Below the pieces are notes generated by a model, which ran no database searches, was not told the DNA's origin, and was given only the letters and a program-made list of their open reading frames with translations. DNA of 37,112 nt, from NCBI RefSeq assembly GCF_003437035.1, contig NZ_QSRL01000018.1, positions 1 to 37,112 on the forward strand, given 5' to 3'. A program made the translations under genes and the position numbers. This DNA comes from Collinsella sp. TF08-11AT (lineage in GTDB: Bacteria > Actinomycetota > Coriobacteriia > Coriobacteriales > Coriobacteriaceae). Shown here piece by piece: positions 16,873 through 24,604 of the stretch; the stretch's first letter is position 1, and each line of letters begins with the position of its first letter.

Positions 16873-17883
16873 CTAGATCGAGGTGGAGTCGAGCCAGTTG
16901 AGCTTGCACTCGAGAATGCGCTGCTCACCGGGCGTGCTGCTGCCATCAAGCAAGGCGAGCAGCATCTCGGCCGCCTCCCTGCCTTCCTGGTCGACGGGCT
17001 CGATGATCGTGGAGACGGTCGGCGTGGTGAGGTTGGTCCAGTCTTCGCAGTTGAGTCCCAAAAGGCCGATTTGCTGCGGAAGCAGATGGGTCATGGGTTG
17101 GAGGGCCTTGTAGACACGGGGAAGTGCCCATTGGTTTTGTACGAAGATGAGCGTGCGCTTGGCGGGGTTGAACTTGTATTTAAAGTATTCGGTGAGCTCG
17201 TTGATTGACGGCTTGTTGTGATCGATGGGGATGGCTTTGTAGAGCTGCCCATTCGCGGCCAATGCCTCGGCATATCCCTGAAAACGTTCCATGCGAGTGC
17301 GCATTTCGGTCATGTTGGCGGCGATGGAAAAGAAGTCTTCGTATCCGGCGTCGAGAAGCGCCTGCGTGGCATTGTACACGCCGTCGTAGAGGTTGGTTTT
17401 GATCCAGCTGGTGCCTGGGCTGTAGATGGCCGCGTCAAAAAAGACGACGGGCTTGCCGGCGCGCTTGATGCGGTCATGGACTGCCTTGAAATTTGCCGTG
17501 GGCTGGATGATAAAACCATCGACGCCCAGTGAGAGCATTTTGTCGACATACATGAGCTCGGTCTCGGGGTTAAAGTTGCTCGTGCAAACGACCGTCTGGT
17601 AGCCCGCGGGGAGCATGACCTGCTCCATGCCGTTGAGGACGAGGCCCGCCCATTTGTTGGTGTTATCCAAGATGATGATGGCGATGACGTGGGTCTGCTT
17701 GCCGGTGAGCGTTTGCGCTTGGGCGTTGGGAACGTATCCGAGTTCCTTGATGACGCGCGCAATCTTTGCCTGCGTCTTCTCGCTAAGCTTTTCTCGTTTG
17801 TCGTTGAGGTAATACGAGACGCTTGCCGTCGAGGTTCCCGCCTCTCGAGCGACGTCTGCGATCGTAACGCGCTGTTTTGCCAC
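16873..17883 (-). CDS. LacI-family transcriptional regulator of the sugar operon
   Basis: A 336-residue repressor with an N-terminal LacI helix-turn-helix (VTIADVAREAGTSTASVSYYLND) and hinge helix, then a periplasmic-binding-protein-like effector domain (HVIAIIILDNTNKWAGLVLNG onward). The start is taken as the GTG at 17883 because GGAAGGAG precedes it; a longer ATG frame at 17919 lacks one. The gene diverges from the PTS operon across about 415 bp that contain a textbook LacI-type operator (18105-18126). Local regulation of that operon, with a phosphorylated sugar or ketose as inducer, is a reasonable inference. Confidence 0.92.
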   Translation of the reverse strand: MAKQRVTIADVAREAGTSTASVSYYLNDKREKLSEKTQAKIARVIKELGYVPNAQAQTLTGKQTHVIAIIILDNTNKWAGLVLNGMEQVMLPAGYQTVVCTSNFNPETELMYVDKMLSLGVDGFIIQPTANFKAVHDRIKRAGKPVVFFDAAIYSPGTSWIKTNLYDGVYNATQALLDAGYEDFFSIAANMTEMRTRMERFQGYAEALAANGQLYKAIPIDHNKPSINELTEYFKYKFNPAKRTLIFVQNQWALPRVYKALQPMTHLLPQQIGLLGLNCEDWTNLTTPTVSTIIEPVDQEGREAAEMLLALLDGSSTPGEQRILECKLNWLDSTSI

Positions 17884-18062
17884 AGCGACTCCTTCCGACA
17901 GATGAGCATTTTCCAACATGATGACTTTGAGTCTTGGTGAGGGATGCGCTTTGGTGAGCGACTTTTTCCTTTCATATGAGTATGCAACAAATGCGGTATA
18001 TGGGTGGGGTCGAAATTTGTGACCGGCATGCGCATCTGCCGTCTACCGAGAAAATCAAATAC

Positions 18063-18198
18063 TTCTTGACTTTTGAAATCGAGGGTAAAATCGCAGGATT
18101 CATTTTTAGTTAAACGCATAACTAAATAGCGTAACCAACGCTCTGACCTGCGCGTTTACCGAAATAAACTGGCATTAAGAAAAACGAGCACCTATATT
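18063..18198 (+). promoter_or_regulatory. LacI-type operator and candidate PTS operon promoters
   Basis: At 18105-18126 a 22-bp near-palindrome has arms TTTAGTTA and TAACTAAA around AACGCA, with CG at its exact centre, as LacI-family operators have. TTCTTG (18063-18068), 17 bases and TAAAAT (18086-18091) would place the operator just after the transcription start, a repressing position. A second candidate promoter is CTGGCA (18169-18174), 18 bases, TATATT (18193-18198). Which one drives the operon is open. The remainder of the gap (17884-18298) holds no gene. Confidence 0.65.
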
Positions 18199-18298
18199 GG
18201 TCTTGTCGAAAAGACAGCAAGTCCAAACGGCAGGGGATGCTCCGGGGGCCTCCGCAAACGGTGTCTTGCGCACGCAACTCTATGAAAAGAGGGAAGCA

Positions 18299-19771
18299 AT
18301 GAAGATCGTAGGCGTTGCCGCCTGTACCGTGGGTATCGCCCACACGTATATGGCCCAGAAGGCGATTCAGGATGAATGCGCCGCTCGTGGCATCGAGTGC
18401 AAAGTCGAGGCTCAGGGTGGTCTGGGTATCGAGAATGAGCTCACGCAGGAAGACGTTGATTCCGCCGACCTGGTGCTCGAGTCCGTCGACGTGGGTGTCG
18501 AGAACGAGGACCGTTTTGAGCAAAAGATGGCCGAGGGCAAGTTCCTCAAGGTCGGTACTTCCGATGTGATCGCCGATCCGGTCAAGATCATCGACCGGGC
18601 TGTTGAGATCATTAAGGCGACGGGCGGTGCCGTTGACGCGCCCAAGGCCGAGGCCAAGGCAGAGAAGAAGGCCGTCTCCGCTGCCCCGCAGGCCCCGACA
18701 CCGGCGTCCAAGCAGTCCATCTTTGCCGATCCTGGCAAGACGCTGCTCAATGCATTCAATACCGGCGTTTCCTATTTTATCCCCATCGTCGTTATCGGTG
18801 GCGTGTTCCTCGCCTTCTCGTTGGCATCCGGTACTGCCGGTGCTAGTGGTATGGAGGTCACCAACCCGTTGATGGTGAGCCTTAATACCATCGGTATGGC
18901 CGGCATCTCTATGATGATTCCGGTGCTTGCGGCATACATCGCCTACTCGATGGCCGGCAAGCCCGCACTTGCCCCTGGCTTCGTCCTGGGCTACCTGGTT
19001 AACAACGCCGTCGTCACCCCGAGTGGCAACAGCGTTTCGACCGGCTTCTTGGGCGCCATGATCATGGCTGTCATCTGCGGTTACTTTGTCCGCTGGATGA
19101 AGACCTGGAAGGTCAACAACACCATCCAGACCATCATGCCCATTCTGATCATCCCAATTCTGACCTCGCTCGTCCTGGGCATGGCTTACATCTACATCCT
19201 GGCCACGCCGCTTGGCTTTGTGATGGATTGGCTCACCAGCGTGCTCGGCAGCCTGCAGGGCGGCTCCGCCGTCGTCCTGGGCCTGGTCATTGGCGTTATG
19301 ACCGCTTTCGATATGGGTGGCCCCATCAACAAGACCGCTTCGACCTTTACCATGGCCATCATGGCCTCCGGCATCTACGGCCCCAACGGTATGTTCCGCG
19401 TCGCCGTCGCCATTCCCCCGATTGCTTGCGGCCTCGCTGCGCTCATCGCCAAGAACAAGTTCGATGACGCTGACCGTCAGATGGGCATCTCTGCGCTGTT
19501 CATGGGCTGCATCGGTATTACCGAGGGCGCTATTCCCTTCGCGGTCAAGGATCTTGGCCACACCCTGCCCGGCATTTGCATCGGCTCTGCCGTGGGCGCG
19601 GCGCTTGCCGCCTTCCAGGGCATCGACTGCTATGTTCCGCATGGTGGCTTTATTGTCGCCCTGGCCACCAACAACGTCGCGCTGTTCTGCCTGGACATCG
19701 TGATTGGCTCCTTGGTCGCCGCTGCAATCCTGATTGCCATGAAGCCCACGCTCGATAAGCAGGCCAAGTAA
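18299..19771 (+). CDS. PTS fructose-family transporter, EIIB-EIIC fusion
   Basis: Imports and phosphorylates a sugar, 490 residues. The EIIB domain (about 1-105) has the phosphocysteine at residue 9 in VAACTVGIAHTYMA; the usual motif is CPTGIAHT, so the two residues after Cys are changed. An Ala/Lys/Pro linker (about 107-140) leads to the membrane EIIC domain with ten or so helices, GYLVNNAVVTPSGN, and the family signature DMGGPINKTA. No EIIA domain is fused; a separate EIIA gene ends the operon. AGAGGGAA precedes the ATG at 18299. Fructose-family EII proteins also carry mannosyl-glycerate, tagatose and others, so the substrate is not assigned. Confidence 0.92.
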   Translation: MKIVGVAACTVGIAHTYMAQKAIQDECAARGIECKVEAQGGLGIENELTQEDVDSADLVLESVDVGVENEDRFEQKMAEGKFLKVGTSDVIADPVKIIDRAVEIIKATGGAVDAPKAEAKAEKKAVSAAPQAPTPASKQSIFADPGKTLLNAFNTGVSYFIPIVVIGGVFLAFSLASGTAGASGMEVTNPLMVSLNTIGMAGISMMIPVLAAYIAYSMAGKPALAPGFVLGYLVNNAVVTPSGNSVSTGFLGAMIMAVICGYFVRWMKTWKVNNTIQTIMPILIIPILTSLVLGMAYIYILATPLGFVMDWLTSVLGSLQGGSAVVLGLVIGVMTAFDMGGPINKTASTFTMAIMASGIYGPNGMFRVAVAIPPIACGLAALIAKNKFDDADRQMGISALFMGCIGITEGAIPFAVKDLGHTLPGICIGSAVGAALAAFQGIDCYVPHGGFIVALATNNVALFCLDIVIGSLVAAAILIAMKPTLDKQAK

Positions 19772-19785
19772 ACCTTTAAGGACTC

Positions 19786-19850
19786 CGGTTGTGCGGAGGG
19801 ATGGATTTGACTCCGCACAACCGCCCCTACACAACAAAATCCATCCGCAC
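19786..19850 (+). promoter_or_regulatory. Intercistronic RNA switch-like region with competing hairpins
   Basis: CGGTTGTGCGGAG (19786-19798) pairs perfectly with CTCCGCACAACCG (19811-19823). The loop GGATGGATTT (19799-19808) is itself complementary to AAATCCATCC (19837-19846), and the adjoining GTGCGG to CCGCAC, so a second structure can form that excludes the first. It lies between the PTS gene and the GatZ-like gene. It could set relative expression by attenuation or RNA processing; no known riboswitch is recognised. Confidence 0.55.
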
Positions 19851-19915
19851 TGATAGGGCCCACATCTGGGTCCCAGGGAACTTTTGTCAAAAATCCTCTG
19901 GAGAAGGAGAACAAA

Positions 19916-21184
19916 ATGTCCAACCTCACCATCCGCCAGGCCGTTCAGGGCATGCTCAAGCTGCAGGACAGCGGCGATCACGCAACCATGGTCGGCATTG
20001 GCCCCATGAGCCCCAACCTGATTCAGGCCGTGTTCGAGCTTGCCAAGGACGAGGATTTCCCGCCCATGTTTATCGCTAGCCGCAACCAGGTCGATATGGA
20101 CGAGATGGGCGCCGGCTACGTCAACGGTTGGGACCAGACGCGCTTTGCCGCCGACATTAAGAAGGTTGCCGACGAGGTGGGCTATACCGGTCCGTACTAC
20201 CTGTGCCGCGATCACGGCGGTCCGTGGCAGCGCGACGAGGAGCGTAACGCCCACCTGCCTGAGGACGAGGCCATGGAGCTCGCCCGCAAGTCCTTTGTCG
20301 CCGACATGGAGGCAGGCTTTGACCTGCTGATGGTCGACCCCACCAAGGACCCCTATCAGATCGGCAAGGTTATTCCGCTCGACGTGGTGCTTCGCCGCAC
20401 GATCGATCTTATCGACTATCTTGAGCAGTACCGTCGCGAGCATAACCTGCCCGAGGTTGCCTATGAGGTCGGTACCGAGGAGACCAATGGCGGCCTGACC
20501 TCCACCGACAAGTACGAGGAGTTCATTTCTCAGCTGCAGCCCGAGCTCGAGAAGCGCGGCTGCCCCATGCCCACCTTTATCGTCGGCCAGACCGGTACGC
20601 TCACCCGTTGGACCGAGCAGGTCGGTCATTACAACTTTAAGAATGCCCGCGAGCTCGCCGACATGGCCAAGCGCTACGGCGTGGGCCTGAAGGAGCACAA
20701 CGCCGACTACCTGGACGACGCGACGCTGCTCGAGCACATCCCGGCACACGTGACCGCTTCCAATGTCGCCCCTCAGTACGGCACCGAGGAGACCCGCGCT
20801 TACCTCAAGCTCTGCGCAACCGAGCAGATTCTGGTCGACAACGGCCTGTGCGACGATCCCTCCGATCTGTATCACACGCTGCTGGTCAAGGCCATCAAGA
20901 CCGAGCGCTGGCGCAAGTGGATGACCGGCGACGATGTCAACCTGCAGGTTGACGACATTCTGGCCGACGACGAGCTCAGCCTGAAGATTCTGGATGTCTC
21001 CGGCCACTACGCGTTCAACGATCCCGAGGTCAAGGAGCAGGTCGAGAAGCTCTATCGCAACCTCGCTGCCCAGGACATTGACGGCAAGCGCTTTGTGATC
21101 GAGCACATCAAGCGCCCGATCAAGCAGTACGTCGTCGGTCTTAACCTCAAGGGCGTCACGAGCCGCATCGAGAAGGCTCTCTAA
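19916..21184 (+). CDS. GatZ/KbaZ-like protein (class II tagatose-bisphosphate aldolase subunit family)
   Basis: A 422-residue TIM-barrel protein of the family that in E. coli (GatZ, KbaZ) stabilises the class II aldolase GatY/KbaY. The FIASRNQVDMDEMGAGYVNG segment near residue 53 and YLCRDHGGPWQRDEE near residue 95 correspond to the conserved family blocks, followed by MEAGFDLLMVDPTKDP, YEVGTEETNGG, KEHNADYL and ITRW-like segments. No class II aldolase partner is encoded in the window, so this member may have its own activity or act with a distant partner. The ATG follows GAGAAGGAG. Position between a PTS transporter and a transaldolase points to ketose-phosphate metabolism; the reaction is not known. 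Confidence 0.8.
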   Translation: MSNLTIRQAVQGMLKLQDSGDHATMVGIGPMSPNLIQAVFELAKDEDFPPMFIASRNQVDMDEMGAGYVNGWDQTRFAADIKKVADEVGYTGPYYLCRDHGGPWQRDEERNAHLPEDEAMELARKSFVADMEAGFDLLMVDPTKDPYQIGKVIPLDVVLRRTIDLIDYLEQYRREHNLPEVAYEVGTEETNGGLTSTDKYEEFISQLQPELEKRGCPMPTFIVGQTGTLTRWTEQVGHYNFKNARELADMAKRYGVGLKEHNADYLDDATLLEHIPAHVTASNVAPQYGTEETRAYLKLCATEQILVDNGLCDDPSDLYHTLLVKAIKTERWRKWMTGDDVNLQVDDILADDELSLKILDVSGHYAFNDPEVKEQVEKLYRNLAAQDIDGKRFVIEHIKRPIKQYVVGLNLKGVTSRIEKAL

Positions 21185-21203
21185 GTAGCTTTTCCTACAC
21201 GAC

Positions 21204-21277
21204 GCCGGGCCTGGGGCATGTCCCAGCTGCAGGCCCGGCACATAGGACAAAGGGACGTCCCCTTTGTCCTATTTTTT
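21204..21277 (+). terminator. Tandem intercistronic hairpins, the second with T-run
   Basis: GCCGGGCCTG (21204-21213) pairs with CAGGCCCGGC (21230-21239). The next hairpin uses ATAGGACAAAGGG (21242-21254) against CCCTTTGTCCTAT with one extra C, followed by TTTTTT (ending 21277). It lies within the sugar operon, 33 bases before the transaldolase ATG. A partial terminator that lowers downstream expression is likely; the GGACA sequence also recalls the REP-like palindromes. Confidence 0.6.
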
Positions 21278-21309
21278 GAGTTTTGGATTCCTTAGAAGGA
21301 GTTTGCACC

Positions 21310-21993
21310 ATGAAGTTCTTTATCGATACCGCCAACCTTGACGAGATCGCCGAGGCCAAGAGCTGGGGCTGCCTTGCCGGCGTCACCACCAACCCGTCCC
21401 TGTACGCCAAGACCGGCGGCAAGCTCGCCGACTTTGAGCCCCATATGCTCAAGATTGCCGAGCTCTGCGAGGGCCTGCCCGTGTCTGCTGAGTCCACCGC
21501 GACCACTGCCGAGGGCATGATCGAGGAGGGCAAGCGCCTTGCCGCCCTGGCTCCCAACATCGTGGTCAAGCTTCCCGTGTGCGAGGCCGGCCTCGCCGCC
21601 TGCCGCGCCCTGGCCGATGCGGGCGTGCGCGTCAACATGACGCTTGTTTTCTCGCCGACGCAGGCCCTCATGGCCGCCAACGCCGGTGCCCGCTACATCA
21701 GCCCGTTTGTCGGCCGCTTTGACGACATCGCCGAGGACGGCATCTCGCAGCTCGACAATGTCGTGACCTGCATCAAGAACTATGACTGGACCGGCAAGAA
21801 CGTCGACGACACCGTCGAGATCATCACCGCTTCGGTCCGCACGCCCAACCACGTGACCCAGGCGGCTCTTCTTGGTGCCGACATCGCGACCGTGCCCATG
21901 GCCGCTCTCAAGAAGTGCCTGCATCACCCGCTGACCGACCAGGGCCTCGCCTCTTTTGAGGCTGACTGGCAGAAGGTCGTCGCTCAGGCTTAA
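21310..21993 (+). CDS. Transaldolase, small TalC/FSA family
   Basis: A class I aldolase-fold enzyme of 227 residues that moves dihydroxyacetone units between sugar phosphates. The Schiff-base lysine is Lys87 in NIVVKLPV; the N-terminus MKFFIDTANLDEI and GVTTNPSL are family signatures. At residue 133 the motif SPFVGR carries Phe. Fructose-6-phosphate aldolases have Tyr here, while transaldolases have Phe, so transaldolase activity is the better prediction. AGAAGGAG precedes the ATG. It sits directly before the split transketolase, a pairing that supports non-oxidative pentose phosphate interconversion. Confidence 0.93.
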   Translation: MKFFIDTANLDEIAEAKSWGCLAGVTTNPSLYAKTGGKLADFEPHMLKIAELCEGLPVSAESTATTAEGMIEEGKRLAALAPNIVVKLPVCEAGLAACRALADAGVRVNMTLVFSPTQALMAANAGARYISPFVGRFDDIAEDGISQLDNVVTCIKNYDWTGKNVDDTVEIITASVRTPNHVTQAALLGADIATVPMAALKKCLHHPLTDQGLASFEADWQKVVAQA

Positions 21994-22057
21994 CGACCGG
22001 GTTGCCCTCGGCATCGCGCCATCCGGTGCCGGGGTTGTTCTCAAGAGAGGAATTCGT

Positions 22058-22888
22058 ATGACCAACCAGGAGCTGGCGAAGGTCGCCAATGAGGTCAGGA
22101 AGGGTGTCGTGACTGCGGTTCACGCGGCCAAGTCGGGACATCCGGGTGGATCGCTCGGTGCAGCCGACATCATGACGTATCTGTACTTTGAGGAAATGAG
22201 TATCGATCCTGCCGACCCTCACAAGGCCGATCGCGACCGCTTTGTGCTCTCCAAGGGTCACGCGGCGCCGGGCCTGTATTCGGTGTTGGCAAATCGCGGC
22301 TATTTTTCCGTCGAAGAGCTCGAGACGCTCCGCCATATTGGCAGCCGACTGCAGGGCCATCCCAACATGAACGATACCCCAGGCATCGATATGTCCACCG
22401 GCTCGCTCGGTCAGGGCATCTCTGCTGCAGTTGGAATGGCGCTTGCCGCTAAGCACTGGGGAGACAGCTACCGTGTCTACACGTTGCTGGGCGACGGTGA
22501 GTGCGAGGAAGGCCAGGTGTGGGAGGCGGCTATGTTTGCCGGCAACCATGCGCTCGACAATCTTGTTGCCGTCGTCGACCACAACGGCTTGCAGATTGAC
22601 GGCACGATCGATGAAGTCAACTCGGCCATGCCGCTTGCCGACAAGTTCCGCGCCTTTAAGTGGCATGTGATAGAGCTAGCCGATGGCAACGACATGGCGC
22701 AGATTGAGGCGGCTTTCGCCGAAGCTCGCGAGGTGACCGGCGCGCCCGTCGCTATCATCGCCGAGACGGTGAAGGGCAAAGGCGTCTCCTTTATGGAGAA
22801 CCAGGTTGGCTGGCATGGCAAGGCGCCCAATGACGAGCAGTTTGAGCAGGCCATGGCCGAGCTCGCGGCAGCAGGAGAGGAGCTCTAA
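22058..22888 (+). CDS. Transketolase, N-terminal (thiamine diphosphate-binding) subunit
   Basis: The 276-residue N-terminal half of a two-subunit transketolase. It binds the diphosphate of thiamine diphosphate through GDGECEEGQVWEAAMFAGNH and the following NLVAVVDHNG motif. KSGHPGGSLGAADIMTYLYF and LSKGHAAPGLYS are also conserved. The ATG at 22058 follows AGAGGAA; about 64 bp separate it from the transaldolase. Its TAA overlaps the ATG of the C-terminal subunit. Split transketolases in peripheral sugar operons often serve a dedicated substrate rather than the central pathway; this is inference. Confidence 0.95.
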   Translation: MTNQELAKVANEVRKGVVTAVHAAKSGHPGGSLGAADIMTYLYFEEMSIDPADPHKADRDRFVLSKGHAAPGLYSVLANRGYFSVEELETLRHIGSRLQGHPNMNDTPGIDMSTGSLGQGISAAVGMALAAKHWGDSYRVYTLLGDGECEEGQVWEAAMFAGNHALDNLVAVVDHNGLQIDGTIDEVNSAMPLADKFRAFKWHVIELADGNDMAQIEAAFAEAREVTGAPVAIIAETVKGKGVSFMENQVGWHGKAPNDEQFEQAMAELAAAGEEL

Positions 22889-23826
22889 TGGCAGAGGTCA
22901 AAAAAGTCGCCACGCGCGTAAGCTACGGCGAGGCGCTCGTCGAGCTGGGCAATGAGCACGATGACTTTGTAGTGCTCGATGCCGACCTGGCTGCCGCTAC
23001 GCAGACGGGTAAGTTTAAGGCTGCCCATCCTGAGCGCTTTTACGATGCCGGCATCGCCGAGAGTAACCTGATGGGTCTTGCCGCCGGCATCGCGACCACG
23101 GGCCGCGTTGCTTTTGCGAGCACCTTTGCGATGTTTGCCGCCGGTCGCGCCTACGAGCAGGTCCGCAATTCCATTGGCTACCCGCACCTCAACGTCAAGA
23201 TTGGCGCCACCCATGCCGGCATTTCGGTGGGTGAGGACGGCGCCACGCACCAGTGCTGCGAGGATATCGCACTCATGCGCACGATTCCGGGTATGACGGT
23301 GGTCGTTCCCGCCGATGACATCGAGGCTCGTGCTTGCGTGCGCGCCGCCTATGAGTTTGAGGGGCCGGTTTACATGCGCTTCGGTCGCCTGGCGACACCG
23401 ATCATCAACGACCGCGAGGACTATGAGTTCAAGATCGGTCGCGGCGTGGTTGTGCGCGAAGGCTCCGATGTCACGATCGTCGCTTGCGGTCTTATGGTCG
23501 GCGAGGCGCTCGAGGCTGCTGAGGCGCTCACTGCCGATGGCATCGACGCCGAGGTCATAAATATGCACACGATCAAGCCCCTTGATGAGCGCCTGGTGGT
23601 CGCCAGCGCAAAGAAGACCGGTTGCGTGGTCACCGTCGAGGAGCATTCGATTATCGGCGGTCTTGGTGAGGCTGTGGCCACGGTGCTCGCGGAGCAGCAC
23701 CAGGTGCCCATTCGCCGCGTCGGCGTGCGCGATGTGTACGGCGAGTCCGGCCCTGCGGTCGACTTGCTGCATAAGTGCGGTCTGGACGCCGAGGGTATCG
23801 AGGCTGCGGTCAGGTCCGTGTTGTAA
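22888..23826 (+). CDS. Transketolase, C-terminal (pyrimidine-binding) subunit
   Basis: The 312-residue C-terminal half, with the pyrimidine-binding domain and the transketolase C-terminal domain. The catalytic glutamate that activates thiamine diphosphate is in DAGIAESNLMGLAAGIA; GATHAGISVGEDGATHQ is the substrate-binding block and TVEEHSIIGGLGEAVA begins the C-terminal domain. The ATG overlaps the previous stop by one base, which favours equal synthesis of the two subunits. The final TAA is embedded in the ribosome binding site of the PTS EIIA gene. Confidence 0.95.
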   Translation: MAEVKKVATRVSYGEALVELGNEHDDFVVLDADLAAATQTGKFKAAHPERFYDAGIAESNLMGLAAGIATTGRVAFASTFAMFAAGRAYEQVRNSIGYPHLNVKIGATHAGISVGEDGATHQCCEDIALMRTIPGMTVVVPADDIEARACVRAAYEFEGPVYMRFGRLATPIINDREDYEFKIGRGVVVREGSDVTIVACGLMVGEALEAAEALTADGIDAEVINMHTIKPLDERLVVASAKKTGCVVTVEEHSIIGGLGEAVATVLAEQHQVPIRRVGVRDVYGESGPAVDLLHKCGLDAEGIEAAVRSVL

Positions 23827-23838
23827 GGAGTGTTTTCC

Positions 23839-24291
23839 ATGGGATTTGTATCTGCCAACCAGGTAACGATTGGGCATGCCGCCGCAACGCGCGAGGATGC
23901 ATTGCACTATTTGTCTGAGCAGGCTGTTGAGCTTGGCTTTGCTGACGATGCCTCTGCCGTCGAGGCCGCCTTTATCGCTCGCGAGAACGAGGCCGAGACG
24001 GGCCTTGTCGCCGGTTTTGCCGTTCCGCATGCCAAGAGCGACGCGATCCATACGCCGGGCGTTGCCGTGCTCAAGCTGGCCGAGCCTGTCGAGTGGCCGA
24101 GTTTTGATGGCGTGCCCGTCGATGTCGCGCTTGCACTGTACGTGCCCGCCGGCGAAGCCGGAACCACGCACCTGCGTCTGCTTTCCAAGGCTGCCGTGAT
24201 GCTGATGGATGCCGGCTTCCGCGACAAGGTGCGTGCGAGCACCGATCCCGTTGAGATCGCGGAGCTTATTAACGCCGGGCTCGAGGGCTAG
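23839..24291 (+). CDS. PTS EIIA, fructose/mannitol family
   Basis: The soluble phosphocarrier of 150 residues that passes phosphate from HPr to the EIIB domain of the transporter at the head of the operon. The phosphohistidine is in VAGFAVPHAKSDA; AAFIAREN and GTTHLRLLSKAAVML are typical of PTS_EIIA_2 domains. I use the ATG at 23839, 8 bases after AAGGAG; the GTG at 23830 lies within that ribosome binding site. Being last in the operon and separate from EIIBC, it completes the transporter. Confidence 0.92.
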   Translation: MGFVSANQVTIGHAAATREDALHYLSEQAVELGFADDASAVEAAFIARENEAETGLVAGFAVPHAKSDAIHTPGVAVLKLAEPVEWPSFDGVPVDVALALYVPAGEAGTTHLRLLSKAAVMLMDAGFRDKVRASTDPVEIAELINAGLEG

Positions 24292-24334
24292 GTGTAACCT
24301 GCCCGCTCAATCAATTGATCCTTCTCCAAGGAAA

Positions 24335-24370
24335 AGGGCCTCAACGCCATGCGACGTTGCGGCCCTGTTT
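24335..24370. terminator. Terminator of the sugar operon
   Basis: AGGGCC-T-CAACG (24335-24346) pairs with CGTTG-C-GGCCCT (ending 24366), followed by GTTTGCGTTT. On the − strand the stem is followed by TTTTCC, so it probably also ends the larE transcript. Confidence 0.8.
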
Positions 24371-24377
24371 GCGTTTC

Positions 24378-24411
24378 CCCAGATAAAACCTGCCAAAATA
24401 AACCTGTCCCC
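24378..24411 (-). repeat. REP-like repeat, GGGACAG family, copy 1
   Basis: Read on the − strand it contains GGGACAGGTTTATTTTGGCA followed by GGTTTTATCTGG. The same core recurs at 27477-27522 and 29819-29863. The left arm seen in those copies is not preserved here. Confidence 0.8.
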
Positions 24412-24455
24412 CTTCTGAAGGTCGGCAACAATTTATGTGGTTCAGGTTGAGCATA

Positions 24456-24604
24456 CGCGAGCGAGCAGGTTCCGGGTGCGGCAAGGTGACGTGAAACAAG
24501 CGGGCGCTGACCTTTTGGTCGCGCCCGTGCAGTTGAACGTCAGATTGCCGTGCCCGGAACCTGCGCAGCGCCGAGCGGTTACGCCGTTTGTAAAACGGCG
24601 TAAC
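24456..24604 (-). repeat. Structured 3'-end repeat, copy B
   Basis: It begins directly after the larE stop on the − strand. Hairpin 1 has a perfect 12-bp stem (24593-24604 with 24578-24589). The long hairpin keeps the conserved inner parts of copies C and D (TCTGACGTTCAA, GGGCGCGACCA, AAGGTCAGCGCCC, TTTCACGTCACCTT). Its outer arm is different: AGGTTCCGGG pairs with CCCGGAACCT, where C and D have GAGCCGCATT pairing with AATGCGGCTC. Confidence 0.88.

Noticed and set aside
18122..21250. A 1042-codon open frame on the − strand opposite the PTS and GatZ-like genes
   Set aside because: It is antisense to two well-supported genes and its product is a His/Asp/Leu/Gly-rich string without domains, as expected from GC-rich codon bias.
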